A stretch of DNA of 64,000 nt. It comes from Psychrosphaera sp. F3M07. Lineage in GTDB: Bacteria; Pseudomonadota; Gammaproteobacteria; Enterobacterales; Alteromonadaceae. The notes beneath the pieces are model-generated. The model was not told the origin of the DNA and made no database searches. It saw only the letters and a list, made by a program, of their open reading frames with translations. The stretch is from the NCBI RefSeq assembly GCF_018860345.1, contig NZ_JAHKPJ010000016.1:124001-188000 (forward strand), in the 5' to 3' direction. The first letter of the stretch is position 1. Each line of letters begins with the position of its first letter. The position numbers and the translations under genes are program-made. Shown here one piece after another: positions 10,219 to 19,177 of this stretch.

Positions 10219-10584
10219 ATGACAATTAATATTCAAGTACAAACTAAATATATTGAAGAGCAATCTGATGAAAACAATCATCGTTTTGTGTTTGCATACA
10301 CTGTCACTATTTCTAACGAAGGTGATGCTGTATCACAATTGTTAAATCGTTATTGGTTGATCACCGATGCAAACGGCAAGAAGATAGAAGTGCAAGGTGC
10401 CGGTGTGGTTGGTGAACAACCTCATATAAAACCTGGCGAAAGTTATACCTATACAAGTGGCTGCATTATAGAGACCCCAGTTGGTACAATGGAAGGTTAT
10501 TATGAAATGATTGACAGTGCTAAAAATAAACATAAAGCTTCTATCCCTGTATTTCGCCTTTGTGTTCCTAACATGGTGCACTAA
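10219..10584 (+). CDS. apaG: ApaG family protein (CorD)
   Basis: ApaG is a small fibronectin-III-like beta-sandwich protein linked genetically to Co2+ resistance and Mg2+ efflux; its biochemical role is not settled. The 121-residue product has the normal length and the family features [37 protein letters not shown] and the GTMEGYYEM segment. It lies two bases after rsmA and nine before apaH, the standard order of this operon. Confidence 0.94.
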   Translation: MTINIQVQTKYIEEQSDENNHRFVFAYTVTISNEGDAVSQLLNRYWLITDANGKKIEVQGAGVVGEQPHIKPGESYTYTSGCIIETPVGTMEGYYEMIDSAKNKHKASIPVFRLCVPNMVH

Positions 10585-10592
10585 GGGTTACC

Positions 10593-11402
10593 GTGGCAAA
10601 TTATTTTATCGGTGATTTACAAGGCTGTTTTAACGGATTACAACAAGCCTTGGCCACCGTAGAATTCAACACAAGTAAAGATACACTTTGGTTAACAGGC
10701 GACCTTATAGCCAGAGGAAAACAGTCACTCGAAACACTCGATTATTTATTTAGTCACCAAGACTGTGTAAAAACCGTTTTGGGTAATCACGACTTACACT
10801 TTTTATCGGTCGCAAATAAATTAAAAAAAGAAAATCCTAAAGACTTATTATCCCCTCTTTTAAACAGTCCAAAACTGCCTAAGTATATTGATTGGTTAAG
10901 AGAACAACCTTTATTATTACCTTTACCAGATAATTCTGGCTACCTGAGTCATGCGGGACTTGCCCCTGATTGGCAAGTAGAAGATGCTATATATTGGTCG
11001 CAGCAAATACATGACATTCTATTGTCCTCCAACTATGTTGATTTCCTCCCTTCTATGTACGGAAAAAAACCAACCAAATGGGATAATAACTTAACTGACA
11101 CCGATAAATTAAAATACAGCATAAATGCATTTACCCGTATGCGATTTTGTACTCAAAACGGTGATTTAGAATTTAATTCTAAACACTCACCAAACGAATT
11201 AACCGATAAAAATTTGTTACCTTGGTTTGAGTACGACAATAAAAGGTTTAAACAAAACAAATGGTTATTTGGACACTGGGCGTCATTGATGGGGGTAACC
11301 AACAATAAAAATGTTATTGCATTAGATACCGGTTTTGTCTGGGGACAATACTTAACGGTATATAATTTGGACAAAAACACTTATATTCAAATTCCAGCAT
11401 AG
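10593..11402 (+). CDS. apaH: Symmetrical bis(5'-nucleosyl)-tetraphosphatase ApaH
   Basis: ApaH splits Ap4A into two ADP and also removes Np4 caps from RNA. The 269-residue protein has the metallophosphatase motifs GDLQGC (7-12), GDLIARG (36-42) and GNHDLH (64-69), and a C-terminal FGHWASLMG and ALDTGFVWG. The start is a GTG with AAGGG seven bases upstream. It ends the lptD-apaH operon; I see no clear terminator after it, and the next gene has its own promoter 86 bases on. Confidence 0.95.
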   Translation: MANYFIGDLQGCFNGLQQALATVEFNTSKDTLWLTGDLIARGKQSLETLDYLFSHQDCVKTVLGNHDLHFLSVANKLKKENPKDLLSPLLNSPKLPKYIDWLREQPLLLPLPDNSGYLSHAGLAPDWQVEDAIYWSQQIHDILLSSNYVDFLPSMYGKKPTKWDNNLTDTDKLKYSINAFTRMRFCTQNGDLEFNSKHSPNELTDKNLLPWFEYDNKRFKQNKWLFGHWASLMGVTNNKNVIALDTGFVWGQYLTVYNLDKNTYIQIPA

Positions 11403-11487
11403 AATAACTAAATTGCTAAAAATCATGTTATATACTTGGTCTAAAGCACAAATTGATGATTACATGTTAGAATTCTTAATTAATCCC

Positions 11488-11514
11488 TAAATGTATTTCT
11501 TTTATTGCCGATAG
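11488..11514 (+). promoter_or_regulatory. Sigma-28 (FliA) flagellar-class promoter
   Basis: TAAATGTA (11488-11495) and GCCGATAG (11507-11514) are separated by exactly 11 bases. The enteric sigma-28 consensus is TAAAGTTT-N11-GCCGATAA, so the -35 TAAA core is exact and the -10 matches 7 of 8. The -10 ends 45 bases before the chemoreceptor ATG. This places the receptor in the late flagellar/chemotaxis regulon. Confidence 0.75.
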
Positions 11515-11558
11515 CTAATTCAAAGAAATATAAAAAAATATACGATATAGGAGCTACT

Positions 11559-13574
11559 ATGAATTTAACCATTGCTATGAGAGTAATTGGCGGATTTGCA
11601 ATCACGTCCACCTTACTGTTATTCCTTGGCATAAACTCGGTTAATGTATTAAATGGTATCTCAGAGTCGACCACTCAGGTTAATCAAGTTTCTGTTCCTG
11701 CATTAGATACTAGTGCCAAGTTACAGCAAAAATTTATTGAAATGAGTAAAACGGCATTATTAGAATATTATGCCAGTGACTTTGAAACTATCGAATCTTC
11801 AATCTCCACGTTTAGCGTTCAGTCTTCAGAGTTTGATACCGATTTTGCTCTACTAAGTGAAATTGTTTCTCAAGACGAATTACTTTATGAAGCACTACCT
11901 AGTGTTCAAATTAGTTACACGTCGTTTAGAGAAAAAGCCGATTTATTAGCTGAGTCTAAAGAATTAACATTAAAATTAGCTGATTCTGTCGTCACTGCAT
12001 TTGACGATACTGAAATGGCGGCCGACGATGCGGCAACGTATATTTTGGATTTCATAGATTTAAACGACTTAAGTGAAACTAACCCAGCAGCTAGAGAACT
12101 AGCTTCTAAACTAGAAAGCAATATGGTTAGTGTGATTAGTGCCGTGACGGATATTAGGAAAGAGACTAAAAAATTAACCGTAAACGTCATTGTTAAGGAA
12201 TTAGCTTATACCCAAGACAGTATTAAGGCGACAACTGGACAATTAAAAGCATTAGTTGGCAATGCCGATTTAGAAGGCTTTGATGACGTACTTGAGCAAA
12301 TTGATATCGTTAACAATTTATTAACCGGTAGTAAATCAATTCAAAGCTTAAAAGTGGCTTGGTTAAACCAATTAGAAACAACAGATCGTTTATTAGAAGA
12401 AACTAACCTTGAAATTAAAAAAGGTTTAGAATCACTAGCGAGCTTAGCAAAAGTAGTAAAAGAGCAATTAGCCTTGATGAAAACTGAGCTTAGCGAAGAT
12501 GTAAGTGATGGGGTATCACGCAGCTGGGTCGTTATGTTGTTCGCTGTTGTGGTTTCAATCTTTATTGCCTTTATTACCGTTATCCGAGTAACTCGTCCAC
12601 TTTCTGAAGTTAATCGTGTATTAAACATCGTTTCTACTGGTGACTTAACCACTAAATTGGATGAGTCTGGTACCGATGAATTTGGTACGTTAGCTAAAAA
12701 CTGTAATACCTTAATTGACAATCTAAGAGACTTAATTAACGGTATAGTTAACCGTTCAAATCAATTGGCTACCGCTGCTGAACAAACATCCATGGTAGTG
12801 AAAGAGTCAACTATTGCTATTAATGATCAACGTTCTCAAGTAGAACAAGCCGCAACCGCAACGTCTGAAATGGCCAGTACATCTGAGTCAGTAATGGAAC
12901 GTGCGAACGAAGCATTGGCAGATATCAAACACGCTGATGAAGAAGCTGAAAAAGTTAAACGTATCTCTGACACTAATAAACAAACCATCTTGACCTTAGC
13001 AAGTGAAATTGAGCAAGCTTCAGGTGTTATTAACGAAGTTAACCAACACAGTGCGGCTATCGGTGGCATATTAGACGTTATTCGTGGCGTAGCTGACCAA
13101 ACTAACTTATTAGCACTTAATGCCGCTATTGAAGCTGCACGTGCTGGTGAGCATGGTCGAGGATTCGCTGTCGTTGCAGATGAAGTCCGTTCATTAGCGA
13201 GTAAAACTCAGCAATCAACAGAAGAAATTCAAAGCATGATTGAACAGTTGCAAAATGGTTCAACTTCAGCGGTTGCTGTAATGAACAACAGTAAATCACA
13301 AGCTGAGAGATGTGTAGAACAATCTGAACAAGCAACAATTGCCTTAGATGGCATTACAGACTCTGTACACCAAGCCAATGATATGAGTGAACAAATCGTA
13401 TCGGCAGCAAGAGAACAGAATCAAGTTAGTTCAGAAATTAGTGAACGTTTAGAGTCGATTGTTACCATTGCGGAACAAACAGCCGCCGGTGCAAATCAAA
13501 CTGAAATGTCTTCACAAGAAGTCGCAAAACTCGCTGAAGAATTAAGACAGTCGGTTGACCAATTTAGGTTATAA
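11559..13574 (+). CDS. Methyl-accepting chemotaxis protein
   Basis: A 671-residue transmembrane chemoreceptor. Residues about 5-28 form the first membrane helix, about 29-318 a large helical periplasmic sensing region, about 320-342 the second helix ([17 protein letters not shown]), then a HAMP domain and the cytoplasmic coiled-coil signalling domain. Its hairpin tip, near residue 510, reads [19 protein letters not shown], the CheA/CheW contact. No C-terminal CheR-tethering pentapeptide of the NWETF type is present. The ATG at 11559 is supported by AGGAG five bases upstream; the frame is open 54 bases further but lacks a site. A sigma-28 promoter precedes it. The ligand is unknown. Confidence 0.92.
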   Translation: MNLTIAMRVIGGFAITSTLLLFLGINSVNVLNGISESTTQVNQVSVPALDTSAKLQQKFIEMSKTALLEYYASDFETIESSISTFSVQSSEFDTDFALLSEIVSQDELLYEALPSVQISYTSFREKADLLAESKELTLKLADSVVTAFDDTEMAADDAATYILDFIDLNDLSETNPAARELASKLESNMVSVISAVTDIRKETKKLTVNVIVKELAYTQDSIKATTGQLKALVGNADLEGFDDVLEQIDIVNNLLTGSKSIQSLKVAWLNQLETTDRLLEETNLEIKKGLESLASLAKVVKEQLALMKTELSEDVSDGVSRSWVVMLFAVVVSIFIAFITVIRVTRPLSEVNRVLNIVSTGDLTTKLDESGTDEFGTLAKNCNTLIDNLRDLINGIVNRSNQLATAAEQTSMVVKESTIAINDQRSQVEQAATATSEMASTSESVMERANEALADIKHADEEAEKVKRISDTNKQTILTLASEIEQASGVINEVNQHSAAIGGILDVIRGVADQTNLLALNAAIEAARAGEHGRGFAVVADEVRSLASKTQQSTEEIQSMIEQLQNGSTSAVAVMNNSKSQAERCVEQSEQATIALDGITDSVHQANDMSEQIVSAAREQNQVSSEISERLESIVTIAEQTAAGANQTEMSSQEVAKLAEELRQSVDQFRL

Positions 13575-13608
13575 ACGCTAAAGTCATGTTTTAATATAAA
13601 GTAAAAAT

Positions 13609-13640
13609 AAAAACGCCAACTTATTAGTTGGCGTTTTTTT
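13609..13640. terminator. Bidirectional rho-independent terminator
   Basis: A perfect 12-base stem (AAAAACGCCAAC with GTTGGCGTTTTT), six-base loop TTATTA, and T runs on both strands. It separates the convergent chemoreceptor (plus) and glutathione peroxidase (minus) genes and can end both transcripts. Confidence 0.9.
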
Positions 13641-13657
13641 ATAACTAAAGAATATAA

Positions 13658-14137
13658 TTATAATAAGCTTTTAATCTTGCTCTCTAATTTTTGAGGTTTA
13701 GTTGTTGAGCCAAAACGATCCACAACTTGACCTTGTTTATTGATTAAAAACTTAGTGAAGTTCCACTTAATCTTTTTACTGCCCAAAAAACCAGACTTCT
13801 GTTGTTTTAAGAACGAATATATTGGGTGTTCATTGTCACCATTAACGTCTATTTTTTCAAACATTTGAAAATCAACACCATAATTGATTTGGCAAAACTC
13901 AGATATTTCACTGGCATCGCCCTTCTCTTGTTGCCCAAACTGATTACATGGAAAGCCCAATATAACTAAACCTTGATCTTTATACTGTTCATGTAACTTC
14001 TGTAATCCTTCGTATTGGTAAGTGAATCCACATTTACTTGCCGTATTTACGATAAGGACTACTTTATCTTTATAGTCGTTCATATCTATTTTCTGCCCTT
14101 GTAAACTCGTGGCATTTAACTGGTAAAATTTACTCAT
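13658..14137 (-). CDS. Glutathione peroxidase (Cys type, BtuE/Gpx family)
   Basis: A 159-residue cytoplasmic thiol peroxidase that reduces hydrogen and lipid hydroperoxides; bacterial Cys-type members often use thioredoxin. The peroxidatic Cys36 is in NTASKCGFT, a second Cys64 in GFPCNQFGQQ, and the catalytic Gln (FGQQ) and Trp-Asn (KWNFTKFL) of the tetrad are present. There is no selenocysteine codon. AAGGA lies five bases before the ATG. It is monocistronic: its own upstream region separates it from the LacI-type gene terminator, and it converges on the chemoreceptor. Confidence 0.93.
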   Translation of the reverse strand: MSKFYQLNATSLQGQKIDMNDYKDKVVLIVNTASKCGFTYQYEGLQKLHEQYKDQGLVILGFPCNQFGQQEKGDASEISEFCQINYGVDFQMFEKIDVNGDNEHPIYSFLKQQKSGFLGSKKIKWNFTKFLINKQGQVVDRFGSTTKPQKLESKIKSLL

Positions 14138-14190
14138 GACTTTCCTTACAATCTTTAATTGGAATAAACACTAAGCGGTTTAATAAATGG

Positions 14191-14220
14191 ATATAAAAAA
14201 GCCTCTTTACGAGGCTGTTT
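14191..14220 (-). terminator. Terminator of the LacI-type regulator gene
   Basis: On the minus strand the stem GCCTC-GTAAA-GAGGC is followed by six T. It begins about 10 bases beyond the stop of the regulator gene (14229). Confidence 0.75.
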
Positions 14221-14228
14221 GTTACTAT

Positions 14229-15257
14229 TTATGCTTTAGCACCGCAAGATTCTCTGACTATCAATTTTGTTTTTATAAAGGCATTACTGACAGGCTCACC
14301 TTTAATAAGCTCAACTAACTTATCAACGAGCAACTGCCCTGCCATGGCTGAATCTTGCCTGCAAGTTGTCAAACTTGGACTCATATAACTGGCCATAGGG
14401 ATATCATCAAAACCAACCAGAGAGACATCCCCCGGTACGGTTAACCCTCTTGTTTTTAACGCGTTTAAAACACCAAGGGCTATTACATCACTGGCAGCGA
14501 CAACGGCATCAAAGGGGATGTTTTTATCCAACAGTGTTATCGTCGCATCATAAGCTTCTTCAGCTGTATTACCCGCATCAGCTTGCAATTCAGTATTAAC
14601 ATCAATGCCTGCTTTTTTGAGCGATTCACAATGTCCTTGATAACGGGCCATAAACTCTGGCGAGCCATCACCAGCGTTACCAACAAAAGCAAAACTTTTA
14701 CGCCCTAATTTAATTAAGTGTTCTGTAATTTGCTGACTGCCATGGTTGTTATCACAACCAATAGAAGTCGTTTCAATACTTTCAGTAGCAGCGCCCCAAC
14801 GAACAAACGGCGTACCATGATCCACTAACTCTCTTAGTTTAGATTCATAATCCGTATAATCACCATAGCCTAGTAATATTAAGCCGTCGGCTTTATTACT
14901 ATCTTTAAATACTGAATGCCAATCTGTGTTCAATTCTTGAAAAGACACCAATAAATCATATCCCATTAAACCACATTCACGAGTAATGCTACCTAACATA
15001 GATAAGAAAAATGGGTTAACCAATGAGTCATCACTGGTGGGGTCTTCAAACAATAATAAAGCCAAAGTAGTGCTCGTTTGTGAACGTAAACTACTGGCGT
15101 TTTTATCTACCGTATAATTTAATTTTTTAGCAATTTCTTGAATTTTTTTTCGCGTTTCTTCGCTCACTAAAGGGCTATGCCTTAAAGCTCTAGAAACAGT
15201 AGATTGAGAAACACCCGCTTCATAGGCGATGTCAAAAGAAGTAGCTTTACCTTTCAC
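14229..15257 (-). CDS. LacI/GalR-family transcriptional regulator of the starch/maltose locus
   Basis: A 342-residue repressor with an N-terminal helix-turn-helix (about 7-27, DIAYEAGVSQSTVSRALR), the hinge helix region (NASSLRSQTS) and a periplasmic-binding-protein-like sugar-sensing core (about 63-340) containing VSLVGFDDIPMASYMSPSLT. The start is a GTG at 15257 with only a weak ribosome site. Four copies of one CG-centred palindromic motif, a layout typical of LacI-family operators, precede the sugar transporter, GH31, pullulanase and receptor genes further right, so maltose or a maltodextrin is the inferred effector. No copy of that motif is seen upstream of this gene itself, so autoregulation through it is not apparent. 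Confidence 0.9.
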   Translation of the reverse strand: MKGKATSFDIAYEAGVSQSTVSRALRHSPLVSEETRKKIQEIAKKLNYTVDKNASSLRSQTSTTLALLLFEDPTSDDSLVNPFFLSMLGSITRECGLMGYDLLVSFQELNTDWHSVFKDSNKADGLILLGYGDYTDYESKLRELVDHGTPFVRWGAATESIETTSIGCDNNHGSQQITEHLIKLGRKSFAFVGNAGDGSPEFMARYQGHCESLKKAGIDVNTELQADAGNTAEEAYDATITLLDKNIPFDAVVAASDVIALGVLNALKTRGLTVPGDVSLVGFDDIPMASYMSPSLTTCRQDSAMAGQLLVDKLVELIKGEPVSNAFIKTKLIVRESCGAKA

Positions 15258-15413
15258 TTATTAATCACTTAGTTTATTAAGTTTTTTTCATCTTAGCGGC
15301 ATTAACTAGTGCTGTAAAATGATATTTATTACAAGGGTTTAACCATTTACTCTAACGAGTATTATGTTGCCCCTTATTTACAATTATTGAAATAATATCT
15401 AACTATCAATCCG

Positions 15414-16634
15414 TTAATCAACTGACAGTTGTGTAAATGTCACTTGAGCATGTTTTTGCAGACGATCAACTAAGTCTAAACCTAATCCAGATGCAGCCGT
15501 AATAAAACCAACGCCGGTTTGCTCTGGTGTTTTTTGTAACAATAAAATAGCGGTTTCACTGATCATTTGGCAGGTTGATCCATAACCTGGATCACCCTGC
15601 CCGGTTACTTTTAGCGTTACCTTGCCGCCATTAGCTGTACTTCCGTAAAGCTCAACATTAAAAAATCCATTTTTAACCGTATCCATAGTAGGACCTTGAC
15701 CCGGTTTAGGGACGATATACCGTTGTAAGATTGAACGAGTAAAAGAAAACGACGCCAGAACCCCAAACGTTAATAACCCGCTCACTAAAGCAATACCTTT
15801 GCGCCAACCTTTAAAACCGGCACCAAGCTGCATAGCTTCATCATATAAAAAATCTTTACCCCAAGGCATGCCCAATAATGAATTTGTTCGGTGCACTATT
15901 TTAGTATTGATACTCGCCATAATAAATGGTGCTAGATACTGCCCACTAACAGGGTCTTTTTCTAAGCCTTTCACCGCCGTTTGATAAGGCATATTATCGA
16001 CTTTTTCTGACATCAATGAATATGGTGTTTTTAATACACGAGCTTGTTTTTTATCTTTTCCAATCTGCTCTAAAGCCGTTAACATACTGGTAAAAGTCCC
16101 ACCACTTATGCCACCTTTGCTGTTTTTAAATCGATAGTGTATTTGTTGGCAAGGTTGAGAGTGTGTTTGCATTGCAAGCTGTTGTAGCTTTAACACGCCA
16201 AGATCTGAAGGTATCGAATCAAACCCACAGCAGTGCATTATTCTCGCGCCTGAAGCTTTTGCTGCCGCTTCATAGCGTTGCAACATCAGCCAAATCCATT
16301 GAGGCTCACCAGTTAAATCACAATAATCTATACCTTGCTCGACACATGCTTTAATGAGTGGTTCGCCATATAATGCATATGGTCCAACCGTAGAAATAAT
16401 TAATTTAGTTTGTTTAGCTAGTTCAGTTAAAAACGTTTCATCTTGGGCTTCACCAATTAATATTGGCAGTGTAGGAACATTAAGCTTATGAGCTAAGGGT
16501 TCAAGCTTCTGCTTATTTCTACCGGCGAAGGCAATGTTTAATTCGCCTTTTTTTACATAATGTTCAACTAAGTATTCAGCGACTAATTGGCCAACAAAAC
16601 TGGTTGCGCCCCAAACAACAATATCAAATTTCAT
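15414..16634 (-). CDS. Saccharopine dehydrogenase-like NAD(P)-binding oxidoreductase
   Basis: A 406-residue protein with an N-terminal Rossmann fold (FDIVVWGATSFVGQLVAEYL; G-A-T-S-F-V-G replaces the common GxGxxG) of the saccharopine dehydrogenase/trans-acting enoyl reductase group, like eukaryotic SCCPDH. Other family marks are STVGPYALYGEPL, DYCDLTGEPQW and HCCGFDSIPSDLG. A hydrophobic stretch (about 283-303) may touch membrane. Bacterial members have no established substrate, and lysine metabolism should not be assumed from the name. GGAG stands eight bases before the ATG. It is between the LacI-type gene and the FMN reductase, separated from the latter by a terminator. Confidence 0.85.
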   Translation of the reverse strand: MKFDIVVWGATSFVGQLVAEYLVEHYVKKGELNIAFAGRNKQKLEPLAHKLNVPTLPILIGEAQDETFLTELAKQTKLIISTVGPYALYGEPLIKACVEQGIDYCDLTGEPQWIWLMLQRYEAAAKASGARIMHCCGFDSIPSDLGVLKLQQLAMQTHSQPCQQIHYRFKNSKGGISGGTFTSMLTALEQIGKDKKQARVLKTPYSLMSEKVDNMPYQTAVKGLEKDPVSGQYLAPFIMASINTKIVHRTNSLLGMPWGKDFLYDEAMQLGAGFKGWRKGIALVSGLLTFGVLASFSFTRSILQRYIVPKPGQGPTMDTVKNGFFNVELYGSTANGGKVTLKVTGQGDPGYGSTCQMISETAILLLQKTPEQTGVGFITAASGLGLDLVDRLQKHAQVTFTQLSVD

Positions 16635-16683
16635 AAAAACAACTCCAATATTTCACAACGTAGTTGTGACGCAACGACTAAAA

Positions 16684-16712
16684 TAAAAAAGGTACGTATT
16701 AACGTACCTATT
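16684..16712 (-). terminator. Terminator of the FMN reductase gene
   Basis: On the minus strand AGGTACG-TTAATA-CGTACCT is followed by a run of six T. It lies about 30 bases past the stop of the gene at 16741. Confidence 0.75.
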
Positions 16713-16740
16713 TTAATTTAACTTACTTTAATCAGTAAAC

Positions 16741-17328
16741 CTATACACCATTTGGAAAACGTTTTTCCATCACAATGTCAGAACTTCTGATCTGTTTAAA
16801 CGCTTTTGTGTATTCAACTAAAATACGTAAACCTTCGTCACAACGGTTAGCAACAAAGCTTTTCTCTGCAATATACTCACCGTCTGCTGAAATAGTCGCG
16901 TTCACACGGTCTATTACCGTATTAACAGGAATATAGTTAATAAAGCTATTTTTGTAAGTTGACATTCGCATTTCTGGGATCGGATAACGACCACCAGAGC
17001 CCGCTGAAGTGGTCACTAAATACGCTGGTTTATGACGGAATACCGAACCAAATAAGAAAAATAAATTTTTCACTGCCGGTGGTGCCATACCATGCCATTC
17101 AGGTATTACAAAAACAAAACCATCCGCCTCATTGAGTTGTTTAGTTTGTTCTGCAAACTGAGTTAAATCAGTATTTTCATCCCACATTGGTAAATCGATA
17201 TTGGCTAAATCAAAGATGTCAGTACTGACTTCACTAGAAATACTCTTTAATTGGGTCTGTAAGTATAAAGACACATTACTAGATGCTGATTGTTGACGAG
17301 TACTACCGGATATTATTGTTATTTTCAT
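16741..17328 (-). CDS. NADPH-dependent FMN reductase family protein
   Basis: A 195-residue flavodoxin-like protein. It opens with KITIISGSTRQQSASSN, the GSxR phosphate-binding loop that holds FMN, and has the family loop PEWHGMAPPAVKNLFF and TSAGSGGRYPIPEMR. Members reduce FMN, quinones, azo dyes or chromate with NAD(P)H; which of these applies cannot be told from sequence. The ribosome site before the ATG is weak. It is a single gene bounded by a terminator at 16684-16712 and by its own upstream region. Confidence 0.87.
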   Translation of the reverse strand: MKITIISGSTRQQSASSNVSLYLQTQLKSISSEVSTDIFDLANIDLPMWDENTDLTQFAEQTKQLNEADGFVFVIPEWHGMAPPAVKNLFFLFGSVFRHKPAYLVTTSAGSGGRYPIPEMRMSTYKNSFINYIPVNTVIDRVNATISADGEYIAEKSFVANRCDEGLRILVEYTKAFKQIRSSDIVMEKRFPNGV

Positions 17329-17473
17329 TGAGATTAACTTTTATTGATTATTGAAATGATTGCAAGAGTGTATCTAGCTGATGATTAGTTTCAAGTTGTG
17401 AGTAAAATTAGAAGGCTAAATAAAACTAAAATTAGTAAATAATTTATACCAGTTTGTTAATCTAAAGCGCAGA

Positions 17474-17506
17474 AACAAAAATGCCTTAGACGTATTCTAA
17501 GGCATT
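17474..17506 (-). terminator. Terminator of the sugar transporter gene
   Basis: A perfect 11-base stem (AATGCCTTAGA with TCTAAGGCATT), loop of five bases, followed on the minus strand by TTTTTG. It lies 25 bases after the transporter stop. Confidence 0.8.
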
Positions 17507-17530
17507 ATGTTGATTAATTTATTTGAGTAA

Positions 17531-18985
17531 TTATTGGTTATATTGCTCTTGTGTGTCTTTCACAAAATAGACAGATAGCGCACCTAATAACATACATACA
17601 CCCGCTAACATTATGATGTATATAGCTTCGTTATCAAAAACAGAACTTAATATCCAACCGGCTAAAATACCTGACACTATTTGTGGTGCGGCTATGGTGA
17701 AGTTAAATATCCCCATATACACCCCTGTTTTGTTAGCAGGTAATGACCCCGCCAAAATAGCATAAGGCATTGCGAGTATCGCAGCCCAAGCTATACCAAT
17801 ACCAATCATAGGTATAAATAAGCCAACCGCGCCTTTTGGTACTTCAACATGAGTGATTAATAAGTTTAATTGGGTGATCTCTGGGTTTTGGAATAAAACA
17901 AAACTTAAATAACCTAACCCACCTAACGCAAGTGATAAACCATAAACAAGTTTGCGACCAAACTTATCAGCCATCTTACCTATCACTAATGAAAACAACA
18001 CCGCGAATAATGAATATCCTGCGAATAAAATACCAACCCAGTCTCCTGCAGCGCCTTTCGCCGCTGCAATTTCAGCAGGAACCGTAACTGTAGCTAGGTA
18101 TGCAGGGTCAAACCATTTAACATCAACACCCCATGTGTGTTGAGCGATAGCAGGCATAGAGTATACCCACATAATAAATAGTGAGAACCAAGAGAAAAAT
18201 TGCACTACGGCCAAACGCTTCATCGTATCTGGCATCTCAGCCATCAACTTAAAGAATCCGATTAAACGTTTTATAAGCGACGGTTTTACTTCTTCACTTT
18301 CAACGGCTTCAGACTCTATGCCTTTATAAGCATTATATTGTTCAGGTGAATATTCTTTCGTTCTAAATACCGTCCACAAAACAGAACCTAACAACACAGT
18401 AGCACCGATATAAAATGCCCAAGTAATAGAAGGGGCAACTTGACCAGCTTCTGCCACATTATCAAGCCCAACAAGATTGGTTAATACAAAAGGAAGAATA
18501 GAACCTATCACCGCACCGATATTAATTAACAAAGACTGAACGGAATACCCTATGGTTCTTTGTTCTGGCGGCACCATGTCAGAAACTAACGAACGGAATG
18601 GTTGAAACGCCACATTAAAAGACGCATCCATTAAGGCTAACATCATCGCCCCAAACATCATTGGAGCCATGAAAACAGTAAACATAGGTGCATTTGGCAT
18701 TAATAACATACCAACGGCTGCGGCCCCAGCGCCCGCTAAAATATATGGGTTTCGGCGACCAAAGCGATTCCAAGTTCGGTCAGATGCTGAACCAACAATC
18801 GGTTGGATGATCAGACCCATAATTGGTGCGACTAACCAGAACAAAGAAAGTGAGTGTAAGTCAGCGCCTAGGTCGGACAATATTCGGCTTACATTGGCAT
18901 TTTGTAGTGCGAAGCCAAATTGCACACCTAAAAAGCCAAAACTTACATTCCAAACTTGCCAAAATGATAACTTTGGTTGTTTCAT
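17531..18985 (-). CDS. MFS sugar transporter, SLC45/SUT-like (maltose/maltodextrin uptake)
   Basis: A 484-residue inner-membrane protein with about 12 hydrophobic helices. Loop 2-3 reads GSASDRTWNRFGRRNPYIL, the signature of the GPH/SLC45-SUT group that carries sucrose or maltose with protons. A central cytoplasmic loop (about 220-245) is charged. AGGA precedes the ATG by seven bases. A motif identical to that before the pullulanase gene lies 76 bases upstream (19061-19074), overlapping a possible -35 element, so repression by the LacI-type regulator is inferred. Together with the TonB-dependent receptor, pullulanase and GH31 enzyme it would complete uptake of short malto-oligosaccharides. 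The exact sugar is inferred from context. Confidence 0.85.
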   Translation of the reverse strand: MKQPKLSFWQVWNVSFGFLGVQFGFALQNANVSRILSDLGADLHSLSLFWLVAPIMGLIIQPIVGSASDRTWNRFGRRNPYILAGAGAAAVGMLLMPNAPMFTVFMAPMMFGAMMLALMDASFNVAFQPFRSLVSDMVPPEQRTIGYSVQSLLINIGAVIGSILPFVLTNLVGLDNVAEAGQVAPSITWAFYIGATVLLGSVLWTVFRTKEYSPEQYNAYKGIESEAVESEEVKPSLIKRLIGFFKLMAEMPDTMKRLAVVQFFSWFSLFIMWVYSMPAIAQHTWGVDVKWFDPAYLATVTVPAEIAAAKGAAGDWVGILFAGYSLFAVLFSLVIGKMADKFGRKLVYGLSLALGGLGYLSFVLFQNPEITQLNLLITHVEVPKGAVGLFIPMIGIGIAWAAILAMPYAILAGSLPANKTGVYMGIFNFTIAAPQIVSGILAGWILSSVFDNEAIYIIMLAGVCMLLGALSVYFVKDTQEQYNQ

Positions 18986-19060
18986 GAAAATATCCTGTTT
19001 TATTATTATAATTTTGATCGTGCTAGATTAGCCTGAGCGCGACTAGAGTAACAACTTCAA

Positions 19061-19074
19061 ACATACGTATTCAA
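19061..19074 (-). promoter_or_regulatory. LacI-type operator, copy 1 (sugar transporter promoter)
   Basis: On the minus strand the sequence is TTGAATACGTATGT, with the 8-base palindromic core ATACGTAT. It is identical over 14 bases to the copy at 29626-29639. It lies 76 bases before the transporter start. Confidence 0.72.
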
Positions 19075-19130
19075 AACAATACTCAGCTATAAAAACCGTG
19101 TTTTAAGTCAAGTCGATTTATCGCAGGTAT

Positions 19131-19158
19131 AAAAAAACCTGATGTAATATCAGGTCTT
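19131..19158 (-). terminator. Terminator of aer
   Basis: On the minus strand ACCTGAT-ATTAC-ATCAGGT is followed by seven T. It is about 20 bases past the aer stop codon and separates aer from the sugar transporter promoter. Confidence 0.82.
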
Positions 19159-19177
19159 TATAAATACCTAGCGCTTA

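Noticed and set aside
11425-11490. A 21-codon reading frame between apaH and the chemoreceptor
   Set aside because: No ribosome site before its ATG, no recognisable peptide character, and its end overlaps the -35 region of the sigma-28 promoter.
12341-12721. 126-codon open frame antisense to the chemoreceptor
   Set aside because: Shadow of the coding strand; no ribosome site and no family resemblance.
16690-16709. TACGTA-containing palindrome resembling the starch-locus operator
   Set aside because: It is the stem of a terminator (AGGTACG/CGTACCT) and the flanks do not match GAATACGTATGY.
17488-17500. GACGTATTC resembling half an operator
   Set aside because: It is the loop and stem of the transporter terminator and lacks the TACGTA core.
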